In this document: positions 10,401-24,300 of the stretch, piece after piece
Layout of the letters: each line of letters begins with the position of its first letter
Numbering within the stretch: the stretch's first letter is position 1
From: Gigantopelta aegis
Taxonomy: Eukaryota > Mollusca > Gastropoda > Neomphalida > Peltospiridae
Direction of reading: 5' to 3'
Assembly: GCF_016097555.1 (NCBI RefSeq)
Contig: NC_054702.1
Location: forward strand, 76,077,679-76,141,678
DNA length: 64,000 bases
Notes under the pieces: generated by a model
What the model saw: the letters and a program-made list of their open reading frames with translations, nothing else
Database searches by the model: none
Told to the model about the DNA's origin: nothing
Made by a program: the position numbers and the translations under genes

Positions 10401-13400
10401 AGACCTATTTGTTTGTTTTGTGTTTTTTATTTGGTGTGGGACGATATAGGGGAGGTTAGGGTTTCTTGTTTGTGTGAGGTATTTTTAATGTTTTAATGCA
10501 TTTTACACTTTAACCTTTTTTTTTTAAGAATCTAACAAATCTAAATAATTTTGCAATGCTTGATGTACTTTTTTTTCTTATTTTTTTTTCTTCAACAAAT
10601 ACAGAACAAATGTAGGCCTATTTAATCAACAAAACCACTTACCTGCTGGGGTGGGTCAACTGACCGATTTGGCTCCTCATTAATTAGCTGTGGACCTATG
10701 TTTATCCTCGGAATTTTAAAGATATAACTAAATACATGGCGTCAGTTGTTTCATTTTCAGCAGTGACTACAGTAACAACTACTAAGGTAACGGAGGAGGA
10801 ATCGGGTGAGAGAACTATTTAACATTACATTTTGTATTACGTGTTTACTGAACTCCATTGAAAACACACCCGTCAGATTTGTAATTGTAAAAAGGATGCT
10901 AGAAGAATTAACGCATCTGACTGAGTTTGTATAATTGAATGTATTCTGGTAGTACACCGTGATTGGGCCAACGTAAACAGTAGGCCTACCATTGGCCCAA
11001 CGTAGACTGCCAATGTTGGCACATGGTCATTTTGACCGTTGGACCATCACTGATTTACTGTTGCTAATTTCACGTTGCACCAACGGTCTGCTGACGTTGT
11101 GGCAACATTTTCATACCACACTATAGAATTGGCCCAACGTTGTGACATTTTCAAACTAAGTTATATACATCAACTTCTCATTGGCCAATGTAATTAAGAA
11201 TAACAAAAGTACAGATGTAACATTTATTATCGAACTACATATCAATCTTGTTCATCATCCGGCCTCGGTGGCGTCGTGGCAGGCCATCGGTCTACAGGCT
11301 GGTAGGTACTGGGTTCGGATCCCAGTCGAGGCATGGGATTTTTAATCCAGATACCGACTCCAAACCCTGAGTGAGTGCTCCGCAAGGCTCAATGGGTAGG
11401 TGTAAACCACTTGCACCGACCAGTGATCCATAACTGGTTCAACAAAGGCCATGGTTTGTGCTATCCTGCCTGTGGGAAGCGCAAATAAAAGATCCCTTGC
11501 TGCCTGTCGTAAAAAGAGTAGCCTATGTGGCGACAGCGGGTTTCCTCTAAAAACAGTGTCAAAATGACCATATGTTTGACGTCCAATAGCCGATGATAAG
11601 ATAAAAAATCAATGTGCTCTAGTGGCGTCGTTAAATAAAACAAACTTTACTTTTTGTTCATCATCTTTCTCGGATTGCGACGACGACGACGTCGCCATGG
11701 CTGCTGGCCTCGCACGTTGCCTCTCCTCAAGTGCTGCAGTGAAGAATACAGAAGATAAATATGCCATACTAACATATTTTCAACATTTCTGTCTCAAATA
11801 TACACATGAAATTATTTTCAGTTAAAGTATATACCACTGAATTAAAAAAAAAACCTTGTTCGTATGTATTATCAGTATACGCAAATGTTAGAATATTACT
11901 GTTATTAAAAAAAGAAGAAGCATATAACATTTCCCACGGGTACTTATTCATAATTCTAAAACTAAATAACCAGTTAGATGTCTTTCCACATACAGATGTG
12001 ATATTCAACTAGGCTTTCTCTCATTTTGTTCCGTGTTGATGCACATTACTTCATGTAAATGTCCTCTTTGTTGTGTCTTAGTTCTTGATTAATTTTTTTT
12101 ATCATTCAGTGTTACACATTAAATATGTTTAGAAAGATATAATAACATTTTCTTTGCGCTATACATGGGCGTACATGTTGAGTTTTGAAAAGGGGGGTTC
12201 CAAAATAGATTGCAGAGATTTTGGGCATATATTTCTATGTTGAGTAAATATAATAATGTCAGATATCAATGTCAGATATATTAAATTTAAAAAAAGCGAT
12301 TTCAGGGGGGGGGGGGGGGGGGTTTCGGTCGAACCCCCCCCCCCCCTCCATATGCACGCCCATGCTGTACACTTTACGGCAATCTGATTGGTCTAGAGGT
12401 GCTCACTTTTTTTGCGTTCATATGTCGATGAACCAAACATATTTAAGCCACCCCTACCCCCATCCCCACGCCTGACTCGCACTACTGTTCTGCAACTAGC
12501 CGGATTATTCAGGCAACCTGTGACGGTACATGCTCTTAATTTGTTTCGCCTGTGGCGATATTAATTGTTTTAGAAGGCCGTGTGCAGTTTCATTGCACTT
12601 AGCTAGGTGAGCAACTTGTTACGTAATACTTCTGCGCGATGGTCGTCTAATACACACCCAGAGCAGGTGTGGAGGCCATGTGGCCAGTAGTTACGTAATA
12701 CCTCCGCGCGACCGTGGAATCTCTAGCGAACTGGCGACATTAAGTCTGACGATCTGAGGGAAAAAAATATCAGATGATAAGATTCGGTGCCGCGATTTAC
12801 CCCCAGGCGATATTTCGATTTATAATAAATAGCTAGAGTTTTAGAGTTATGAAAAAAACGAAAAAGGACGGCTCCCAGGGAACGTAGTCCGTTGGACTTT
12901 GGTAAATATTTTATTTCTGCTCTGTTGTATAACCGTGATGTGATTGATGTGACTTTAAATATTTTAATACTGTATTATACCAATATTCTTTAGACAGTGT
13001 CTTCGGTCATCTGACGAAGTAAATCGTAGTCTTACTGGTCTATATTTATACGAGTATTTGGTAATATAAAGCTTAGCCAGTCATCCTAGAAGACCTAGGT
13101 AAACTGTAGGTTATTGTCTTTATTGTGATAGGTACCAGTATTAATTCTGTGTTACAAGGTTACTGAATGAGTAGTTAAGGGTTAATTAAAAATTAACCAG
13201 TAAGGAATAGAGTGGTAATTCCTTTATTAATTAACTTCTCCTAGAAGCGTTTCTCAATTATCACACGTGTGGGTGTTGTGTCACGGTAAAGTGATTAGCA
13301 TATTGTGTAATCTAAACACCTAGAGATTAACTAATTAAGTGATCAGTTCTGGGTTGTTATTATTGTTGTTATTAATTAACTACTACGGCTGTACATTTGT

Positions 13401-15234
13401 CAGCGTAGATTAATACAGATTCCAACGTGTTTTGTGTTTTTGTTGTGTTTTCTAGTGAACTAAACGTGCTATAATAATATATACTTTATATAAGATCGTA
13501 TCTCTGATCATACCTGGACGAGCCATACTAGGGTTTAACCGCCTGTTTCAGAGAGATCTAATAGATATACAGTTAGGAGAGATATTTTGATAATCGTGTT
13601 TTATTCAGTTACGGGTATTATAGAATCCCCGTGACACAACCATATTTAGATATTTTAAAGAAAACACACGCGAAAGATTAAAAAAGCAAAAATATTGTGA
13701 CAGATACTAGGGCATGAAACTGGCATTTGCCAGGTCGCCAAATGCGACCCAAGTCCTCTTTGGGTGTCTTTTAATATTTAAAAAAAAATAATGGCGTTTA
13801 ACGCGTTAATCGCCAAACAAATGAAGAATTTAGGCGCAAAACGCGATATATCCATTTTTCATTTTCAGTAAAAGCGATTTTTTAAATTGGCGTATATCGC
13901 GTTTTGAAAGAAAACCCCGGGATTTACCCAATGCAATTTCATAAGGATCAATCACGTTTTGCAGCAAAACAGCTGGCCGATGATTAGCCCTTAGTGACAT
14001 ACAATAATGGCTTTAACTAAAAACTAGATCAGGTCAGGTCATAGGGTTTTACGTGCACATTCAGAACAAGCTGTTGTAGCGCACGCCTGTCGTGGGCACA
14101 AGAGCCAGCCTTGGCCGGCTCCTCCGTCCATAACAGGAAAGGTGGGGGGAGGGGAGAGGAGGGACCGCCTGCACTGGCAGGTGCAAGGAAGCACCAGCAG
14201 CCCGATCAAATCGGTAGCAGGCGGGTGAGGGTGGTGGTGGTGCTATGGAATTTGAATGGAGCAGTTAAATGCCAAAGAGAAAAGGGTGCGCAATTTTGAT
14301 TGAGGGAATTTGCGCAATTTTGAACGGTCGGTCGAAAGGTAAAGGTTGGACTATACCAATTCAAATCCCATAGGCGACCATGTTAACGTTTGTGTTTAAA
14401 AACACTATATGCAATATATCAACCAAACTGTGACCCATAAATATCAGTACTACAACCCCTACCTCAAAGTATTAACTGCAGAAAATGGTACCTTTCATGG
14501 CTCATTTTCGATATAACCAGATGTTTCTGCAACACCCCTAGTTTCGCACAAAATTTGAGTACTTTTTTTTACAGGTACCCCATACATGTTCCAAGCACAA
14601 GGCTACTTGACACGGTGGTACTACATCAAATAAAATTGCATACGTTTTTAGCCCAGATGAAACAATTTTTTTTTTACAACCAACACACTCACATTTATAA
14701 CCAATCACAGGACTTGTGGTGTTAACTTCTCTATCAAAAGTTCCCTGCACCTCGAACTTCGACCCAGCCGGAAATTAATTGGTATAGTGCAACCTAAATA
14801 GCCGAGCTAATATAGGTTTTGATATTAGTGAATCGAGAGTAGCTCGTTAATTTTAGACCTCTACGATGCTGTGGTGTCTCCCTAGGTTACCCATAGGACC
14901 CTTATAAAGGGCCTGACCGCTCTGGTCGTGGCATCACCAAGTACCAAGTTATTACCAGCAGCAAGTATTGGGGGTTTGGGTGGGGGAGGCCGATATTCTT
15001 TTATTCAGCTTCCCCCGGGTGCATTGCAATTGTGTACTCGGAACCGGTATTCTTTTGTCCGGTTCCTTATTATTAGAGTAACTAAAAACTAGTACACCAA
15101 AGGCCGTGGTATGTGCTATCCTGTCTATGGGATGGTGCATATAAAAGATCCCTTGCTGCTAATCGAAAAGAGTAGCCCATGAAGTGGCGACAGTGGGTTT
15201 GACGTAAGAAGAAAAGTAAAAGTGTTTTGGCAAT

Positions 15235-15333
<99 letters not shown>

Positions 15334-18300
15334 TGGTTTTTTATCATTAAAATCGGACATTACTTAGATTTTAGTGTTTATAATATCCATTTCCGAACAT
15401 CCGAAGTGTTTCTGGTCATCTTGGTGTTTGTAATATCTTGAAATGCATTTTTCATATTTTGAAAACCCCATGTACTTCTGAGAAGTAACGGTTAGGGAGA
15501 CAAGCTTTAATCTATATTTAAGAGTATTTTCCCCCATTTCAACATCACAAACTCTTGTTTGACTGTTGTTATAACTTTATCCAGTTGTGTTACAGGTTTG
15601 TAGATTGATCAAACTTTATACATGTCCATTTTTAGGGATTGAAACTATATAAACTATATATATACCAGCAGTTAGTACTAGCCATTTCCGATTTTATATC
15701 TGAATAATAATGGCCTTTTTTAAAATTAACAACTAACAAAATGTATCATTTAGTAAATGATACATTTTTTATCATATTTTTCTTACCGTATATAAAAATA
15801 ATTATCTCGCCTTCTTGTAAAATTCTTTAATCTCATTGGTTGTTTGCCGTTGGACAAATCCCTTATACCCCTGTGGGCGGAGCCAAATTCTCTTATACCC
15901 CGTCTGTAATTTCCAAAAGTTTCCAGCCACCCCAGTTAATGCTAAAGCAATAATTAGATTATAAATAACATTGATAATCAATCAATATTGCAATAATTTC
16001 GTATTACAAACATTTGAAGTTAATTAAAAATTCGTTTATCGATGGAACTATTTTTCGTAACTGGCAAGTGGTTTCGTTCGCGTCCGCGTGGTACGGCTCC
16101 GTTAATAAATTGTTAACAATTATTATCTGGCGTTATTTTTATTATTTGGCTATATGGTTTAACATGTCGGCAAGATGGCTTTTAATGTACCCTCTATGTG
16201 CTCTTTTACCCCTCGCCTTCGGCTCGGGATAAAAGAACACAGGGTACATAAAAAGCCATATTCTCGGAACCGGCGTGACGTCACACGGCCTAGTTACCGA
16301 TCATCCGGGTCTTTGGGGGTGAAGCAAAGCCTTGGTGATTACTGGTTTACATAGAATAAAGTTATCATATTAACTTTTTACATGCCATACATATTGTCAT
16401 TTATTTTCTGTAGCTAACACATAGTTGCAATACGTCTTATGTGTATTATAACAGCTTGGGTTGCCATATAAGAGAAACGAACAACGGGAATCTGAATTAG
16501 TATAATCTATATTTAGTACCGATGTGTTGATGCAATTTTCAGGTAATGTTAGGTCTCACTACACAGATGTCATCTGCCATTGAAACCCATGTTAAACTGC
16601 CCAACTTCAAGTGAAGATTGCCCATAGAACGGGTTCTCGTTGGCACTAACAACATACACCATTGCAAACATACATTATATAAGCATTTATTTTCACTCCA
16701 AAATTGAGAACATTTCCGTCTCAGTTTTTTGCTATATGACCGCATCTGGCTGTAGTACCGGTCCGAATAGGTGGTTCATTAACCGATTCACTCCGGCTGT
16801 CACTTGCGCTATATACCCATGTCCCAAAAGGTCGATGCACAATATTACAAAATAACATGGGCAAAATACAGCCAGAAGGCTTACCATTAAACATACATAT
16901 TGTTTTAATTCTTCACCATTTGCTAGAAGTGAATATGTGACCCATAACATGTGTCCCAGTTAGGAACTATAGTGGACCGTGATGAATGAACTGTCACCCG
17001 GAAGTGATCTGTGTAGTGAGACCTTAAAGTCTAGTGACCGATTTTGTCAAACTTGGTTTGAAGTCAGTTTGATAATTTGGGTCATTTACACCATGAAAAG
17101 CTATACTAGAGCCATGTAACTTATAACTCTAACCAATACACCAAAAGATAGATGCACCATACCATGCAATAAAACTTCATATCACATTGTTACTCCTTGG
17201 TCATCCACACAATAGATGGTCATCAAACAAGCAGCCACTATATGGTAATGTATGACCTTGTTGGTAGTTCTGATATGGGGAACATACCAAGAAGCTAATT
17301 ATCTAGTTAGTTCATTAAAAATATTAGTTTCCATCAATTGTTGCTATGGGCAACAATTGTTTCATAATGAAGTGTTGAAATCCTGTTTTTTTTCTGTATA
17401 TTTCAGCATGAAGATCCACATATTATTAATGGCAGATACAAATTCTACTTTCATAGTAGAATACTATGTTATATATTCACAATACCATCAAAACTGTGTG
17501 TCATTATGACTGTACATTCGAAAAAATGCATTATGCACAAAATCACAGAAATTAGGGTGAATTTGGATATTGACCTTGTGACCTTGAATTTTGACCTTTT
17601 ACAATGAGAAACTCAGTGTTAAACACTCAGATCAATTTATTTATTACATGTAAGTATACTAGAATATACATTTTGACACACACACCCCTAAAAAAAGAAA
17701 AAGAAAAGAAAAAAAAAATAATAAAAATAGATAAAATTGACGTTTGCAATATTTACCCAAATAGGGCCCCCATACACTTGGCTGAAATCCACATCGATGT
17801 AATTACCTTTTATAAGGATGCTACACTAGTACATTTTCATTTTGGCTTGCTAAACTTATATATTTTGGGATAGACAGTAATTTCATGTTTTACATTATGG
17901 TCTCACTACACAGATGTCATCTGCCATTGAAACCCATGTTAAACTGCCCAACTTCAAGTGAAGATTGCCCATAGAACGGGTTCTCGTTGGCACTAACAAC
18001 ATACACCATTGCAAACATACATTATATAAGCATTTATTTTCACTCCAAAATTGAGAACATTTCCGTCTCAGTTTTTTGCTATATGACCGCATCTGGCTGT
18101 AGTACCGGTCCGAATAGGTGGTTCATTAACCGATTCACTCCGGCTGTCACTTGCGCTATATACCCATGTCCCAAAAGGTCGATGCACAATATTACAAAAT
18201 AACATGGGCAAAATACAGCCAGAAGGCTTACCATTAAACATACATATTGTTTTAATTCTTCACCATTTGCTAGAAGTGAATATGTGACCCATAACATGTG

Positions 18301-21300
18301 TCCCAGTTAGGAACTATAGTGGACCGTGATGAATGAACTGTCACCCGGAAGTGATCTGTGTAGTGAGACCTTAATTATAAATTTTAACAATTTTGAAATG
18401 ATAAGATAATTATTAATATAATAATTATGATGTGGGCTACAAAATATATAATTTGTATTTATAATAAAATTTGTATGCATGATTAACTTAATTATTTTTA
18501 TGATTTAATAATTATTTTATTTCTAAATAATATGTAATGATTAAACAATGGCAAAGTTGTTACTTTACAAGTTCAAAATTACAATAGTATTATTGTCATA
18601 TCTTATATAGATGTATTGGCAACAGTATAATGTTCCACTGAATACATTCTTTTATTCTTAAAACAAAATAGTTTCTTGAAATAATGAAATGCTTTTGTTT
18701 TTACAGATTGCAAAATTACCACATGATGTTGCCCTTCCTTACCGGTTGAATGCAGGCAACAAAAAATAGCAATAATAAAATATAGCCATTCTCAGACCTT
18801 GACATCTAGGGGGAGCAATATCTCTCTCTACTTACCCATCACACCTGAGATTAGTTTCAAGAAGAATAATATATAGTTTCCTTTGGCATGTGAATTTATA
18901 TACATGTAGTATCAATATGGTAATCTTTTAAATTGCCCCCCATAAACTACATTAGGGAGCAAATAATCCGTTCCCTCAGTTATTTACCCTCTGCACCAAA
19001 GTAAATACTAAATGGGGGGGGGGTGGGGGTGGGAACGACTTATATTTTCTTACACATTTGCAAAAAAAAAAAAAAAGTTTAAAAAAGAATTTAGGCCTAT
19101 ATTATAATTATTATATGTGTGTAATTTAGCAGTATAAACTTTTATTTTAAAATTAAAAAATAAATAAATAAGATGTAGTAGCTGTGGTATGGCAAAACAA
19201 ATACAAGTATAAATAATATACAAGCAACTAAGATTAAATGAAAAATAAAGACCACACAAATTTAATGATAAAGGAATATACTCTTTATTCAAGAACTGGA
19301 TGCATCGTTTTGTTGGGGGGGGGGTTTCATGGAAGACGATGGAATTGTGTATTTTATTTACAGTATAATGTGGGATTTTTATCACTGCACATGCTTTAAC
19401 CATTTTGTTTGCTAAATTAATCTCTGTTGGTGTCAACAAGCAACAACATTAAAGTCAACGTAGTCACATTCTGTGAGGGAAGCCATGAAATTTCATCAGG
19501 TTTGTCATTTTAATGACCCTACCCACAAGCGGCGCCTAGTCTCTTCTTTTGAAAATGTGTAAAACGATATTTGTTTTAACATGTTATGGTTTATGCAGCC
19601 AACTGCACAACATGTGTTGGGAATCGTGACAGTTAACTGTTGTAAATGATCGACCAAAGTTGCCTCATTTCACTATCAAACCATACGTAACTAAGGAGAA
19701 GCTTCACCACGTCACATGATAAACAATGGCAGCCAGGGGTCGAAGTACCCGTATGTTCGGTTCCGAGAATACCCCTCGTGATGCTTATATTATATATAGT
19801 TTACTGTTAATAGCATTTACTCTGAATAAATCATTGGTAGAAATCATAGAGGAAAGAAAGAAAGGAAATGTTTTATCTAATGATGCACTCAACACATTTT
19901 ATTTACGGTTATATGGCGTCAGACATATGGTTAAGGACCACACAGATTTTGAGAGGAAACCCGCTGTCGCCACTACATGGACTACTCTTTCCGATTAGCA
20001 GCAAAGGATCTTTTATTTGCGCTTCCCACAGGAAGGATAGCACAAACCATGGCCTTTGTTGAACCAGTTATGGATCACTGGTCGGTGCAAGTGGTTTACA
20101 CCTACCCATTGAGCCTTGCGGAGCACTCACTCAGGGTTTGGAGTCTGTATCTGGATTAAAAATCTCATGCCTCGACTGGGATCTGAACCCAGTACCTACC
20201 AGCCTGTAGACCGATGGCCTAACCACGACGCCGGTAAGTATATAGAGGATACTCCCCGAGTGTCTTGTGATATCATAATTTATCAGCACGAATTGATAAA
20301 AGTATGAAATCCGAGGCTTGTACTTTTATCAACGAGTGCCGATAAATATGTTTTAATCCCCAAGGGATGGGTCGTTTTTATTGAAAAGTGGACCTTTTGT
20401 ATTACAATTTTATGCCTATTTGTTTGTTTTGTGATTTTTGTTTGTTGCGGGAGGCGGATATAGGTTGTTGGGATTTATTGTTTGTGTGTGGGTATTTTTT
20501 TATGTTTCAGTGCATTTTACACTTTAACTTTTTTAAGGAATCTAACAAATCTAATTAAGTACTGTATTTTGCTTTGCTTTTTTCCTTGACAAATACATCT
20601 AACAAATGTATTTAAACAACAAAACCCCTTGTGTGCTGGTGTGGGTCATCTGACTGCTTTGGCTCCTCATTAGCTATGGACCTATGTTTAAAGGTATAAC
20701 CAAATACATTGCTCCAGTTGTTTAATTTTCAGCAGTGACTACAGTAAAAACTACTGAAGAACCACCAGCATTGGCGGACTCGGGTGAGACATATATTGAA
20801 CATTTGTATTACGCGTTTACTGAACTTCATTGAAAATACACTGGTCAGATTGGGATGTAAAAAGGATAGAGAAGAAATAACACATTTGACCAAACCCCCA
20901 AAATGTTATGGTGAGGGTCAAGGTCAGGGTGAAGGTTACGATCTAGCATGCATGTCTACAGAAGTATAGTGAACGTGGAACAGTGGTAGTTATAACTGGA
21001 CCTCGGTTGCCTGTAACTATGTGTCATCCTAGCAGCTGGAAGTGTCCCAGTGGCAGATACAGAAAATCCATTGGGGGGGATGACATGTCCGTGGCGTAGG
21101 AAGCGCGGCGATGGGGGGGGAGGGGAGAGAGAACTTTTTGGCACCGGCCACAAGGAATTCCTCGGATTCTCCAACATAAAATAAAATAAATAACCCCCTA
21201 GATCCACCACTGTGTACAATCATATACTTAAAAGATGTGTGCATAGTGTTGTCTGGGTATGGTCATATCCGGGCCTGGGGTGATCTTTTGGTGAAATCTG

Positions 21301-24300
21301 TCTGCTGGATGTGATTTTACGTCTTATTGTTGGAACACGCCATAGTGTGTGTGTAGACATTCCAGCATGATGCCAAATAAGAGTTCACTTTACTGGGGGG
21401 TGGGGGGTAACCATAGCATTACAGTTATATTAGATGTGATCTACCAGTCTTTTTATTTGCTGAAATTTTTCAATCTACCAGTAGATCTAACACCATTGCG
21501 TGGACTCCCATCTGCAGGTGACGTTTCATCTATAAATAACAATTTAAATATCGACCAATTACACTTCGCCTTTTCTAGCATTATTTGGAAGCATACAAAT
21601 TCTAAAAATATCGGGCGAGACTATTTATGCAAACGGCAAACTTGTTTGTTTTTTTCAACATTAAAAAACGGGGAAAATTTGTGAGCAGTAATAAACTCTG
21701 GATCATATACTAGTATAAACAGATTTTATGACTATACAATCACGAGGGTTTTTTCGCCTTGAAACAAATTTTATATAAAAGTTTGTATTGAAATTAATTT
21801 CCGGCATACTTAGTAATTCACCCGAATAATTTCGTATACCCATCGGCATAATCCCGAATGTTTTCAAATTCTTTTCAAATCACTGGCATGATTTTGCAAG
21901 TAAGGTTTTGATTAGTCGAATGAAAGGTCAACTGGACATGAGATCCAATGGGATGCTGTTAGATCCACAGGTAATAGTAATTAACCAGTGGAGTTAATTT
22001 TAATTAGATTAGCAACTTTCAATCTATGTTATTGACTAAAAGAGACTTTTAACAATTGTAATTAAATATCAAAACTATGGAAATATTGTACATATCCAGT
22101 GTTCGACAAATGTTTGAAAAAGTCACTAGCCCTCACAGAAGCTTTGGCTAGTGCCCTGTGTAATATAGTAATATACTTGATCGTTTTTAGTAGCCGAGAC
22201 GAAAAAGTTACTAGCCAGGACTGAGGACTAGTGGATTTGTCGAACCCAGATAACCATGGAGTGCAATACAGAAAATATTTTTTTTGTAATATTTCTTCAG
22301 CAGCTATTAGATGTAAAACATACAGTAACTGTGACACTATAGCAGATCAGGGTAGTGTTAGACAGGACAGCACATACATTGGCCACTGAGCTGTCAGAAA
22401 GTATAGGTCCATCAAAGTGTATAGGTCATACCACTGGTCTACCAATGACTTACTGGTACATTATGTTCCCACTGATTACACCTGTATTTTAGTCACTGCA
22501 AATCTACCAATGACTTACTGCATATTGTGTTCCCACTGATTACATCTGTATTTTACAGTCACTGCAAATCTACCAATGACTTGCTGCATATTGTGTTCCC
22601 ACTGATTACATCTGTATTTCACAGACACTGCAAGTCTACCAATGACTTACTGCAGATTGTGTTCCCACTGATTACATCTGTATTTCACAGTCACTGCAAG
22701 TCTACCAATGACTTACTGTACATTATGTTCCCACTGATTACACCTGTATTTTACAGTCACTGCAAGTACCAATACCAACTGACTTACTGTACATTATGTT
22801 CCCACTGATTACTGATTACATCTGTATTTTACAGTCACTGCAAGTCTACCAATGATATTGTTACTGTACATTGTATGTTGCAAGTCTACCAATGACACTG
22901 ATTACACCTGTATTTTACAGTCACTGCAAGTCAAATGACTTACCAATGACTTACCTGTATTTTACAGTCACTGCAAGTCTACCAATGACTTACTGTCATT
23001 ATGTTCCCACTGATTACACCTGTATTTTAGTTACACCTGTATTTTAGTCACTGCAAATCTACCAATGACTTACTGCATATTGTGTTCCCACTGATTACAT
23101 CTGTATTTTACAGTCACTGCAAATCTACCAATGACTTACTGTACATTATGTTCCCACTGATTACACCTGTATTTTACAGTCACTGCAAATCTACCAATGA
23201 CTTACTGCATATTGTGTTCCCAATGATTACATCTGTATTTTACAGTCACTGCAAGTCTACCAATGACTTACTGCACATTATGTTCCCACTGATTACACCT
23301 GTATTTTACAGTCACTGCAAATCTACCAATGATTTACTGCATGTTGTGTTCTCACAGATTACATCTGTATTTTATAGTCACTGCAAGTCTACCAATGACT
23401 TACTGTACATTGTGTTCCCACTGATTACGCCTGTATTTTACAGTCACTGCAAGTCTACCAATGACTTACTGTACATTATGTTCCCACTGATTACACCTGT
23501 ATTTTACAGTCACTGCAAGTCTACCAATGACTTACTGGTACATTATGTTCCCACTGATTACACCTGTATTTTAGTCACTGCAAATCTACCAATGACTTAC
23601 TGTACATTATGTTCCCACTGATTACACCTGTATTTTACAGTCACTGCAAATCTACCAATGATTTACTGTACATTATGTTCCCACTGATTACACCTGTATT
23701 TTACAGTCACTGCAAGTCTACCAATGACTTACTGCACATTATGTTCCCACTGATTACACCTGTATTTTACAGTCACTGCAAATCTACCAATGATTTACTG
23801 CATGTTGTGTTCTCACAGATTACATCTGTATTTTATAGTCACTGCAAGTCTACCAATGACTTACTGTACATTGTGTTCCCACTGATTACACCTGTATTTT
23901 ACAGTCACTGCAAATCTACCAATGATTTACTGCATGTTGTGTTCTCACAGATTACATCTGTATTTTATAGTCACTGCAAGTCTACCAATGACTTACTGTA
24001 CATTGTGTTCCCACTGATTACGCCTGTATTTTACAGTCACTGCAAGTCTACCAATGACTTACTGTACATTATGTTCCCACTGATTACACCTGTATTTTAC
24101 AGTCACTGCAAGTCTACCAATGACTTACTGGTACATTATGTTCCCACTGATTATACCTGTATTTTATAGTCACTGCAAGTCTACCAATGACTTACTGTAC
24201 ATTATGTTCCCACTGATTATACCTGTATTTTATAGTCACTGCAAGTCTACCAATGACTTACTGTACATTATGTTCCCACTGATTATACCTGTATTTTATA

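Larger units (their letters stand above)
19790..20892 (+). repeat. segmental duplication, copy 2 (contains stalk exon 2 and a SINE)
   Basis: Paralogue of 10250-10925. Relative to copy 1 it holds a type-A SINE (19852-20233) plus a segment at about 20236-20340 with an inverted repeat (TTTATCAGCACGAA.. / ..AACGAGTGCCGATAAA). Similarity returns at ATGTTTTAATCCCCAAGG. Confidence 0.85.

Noticed and set aside
15082-15360. Minus-strand Ser-Leu/Tyr-Ile proteins
   Set aside because: Translation of a (TA)n(GA)n microsatellite plus a SINE core.
16539-18297. Frames of 65-72 codons repeated at two places as a duplicated gene
   Set aside because: They lie inside two copies of the same 472-bp MITE and show no domain; identity reflects recent transposition.
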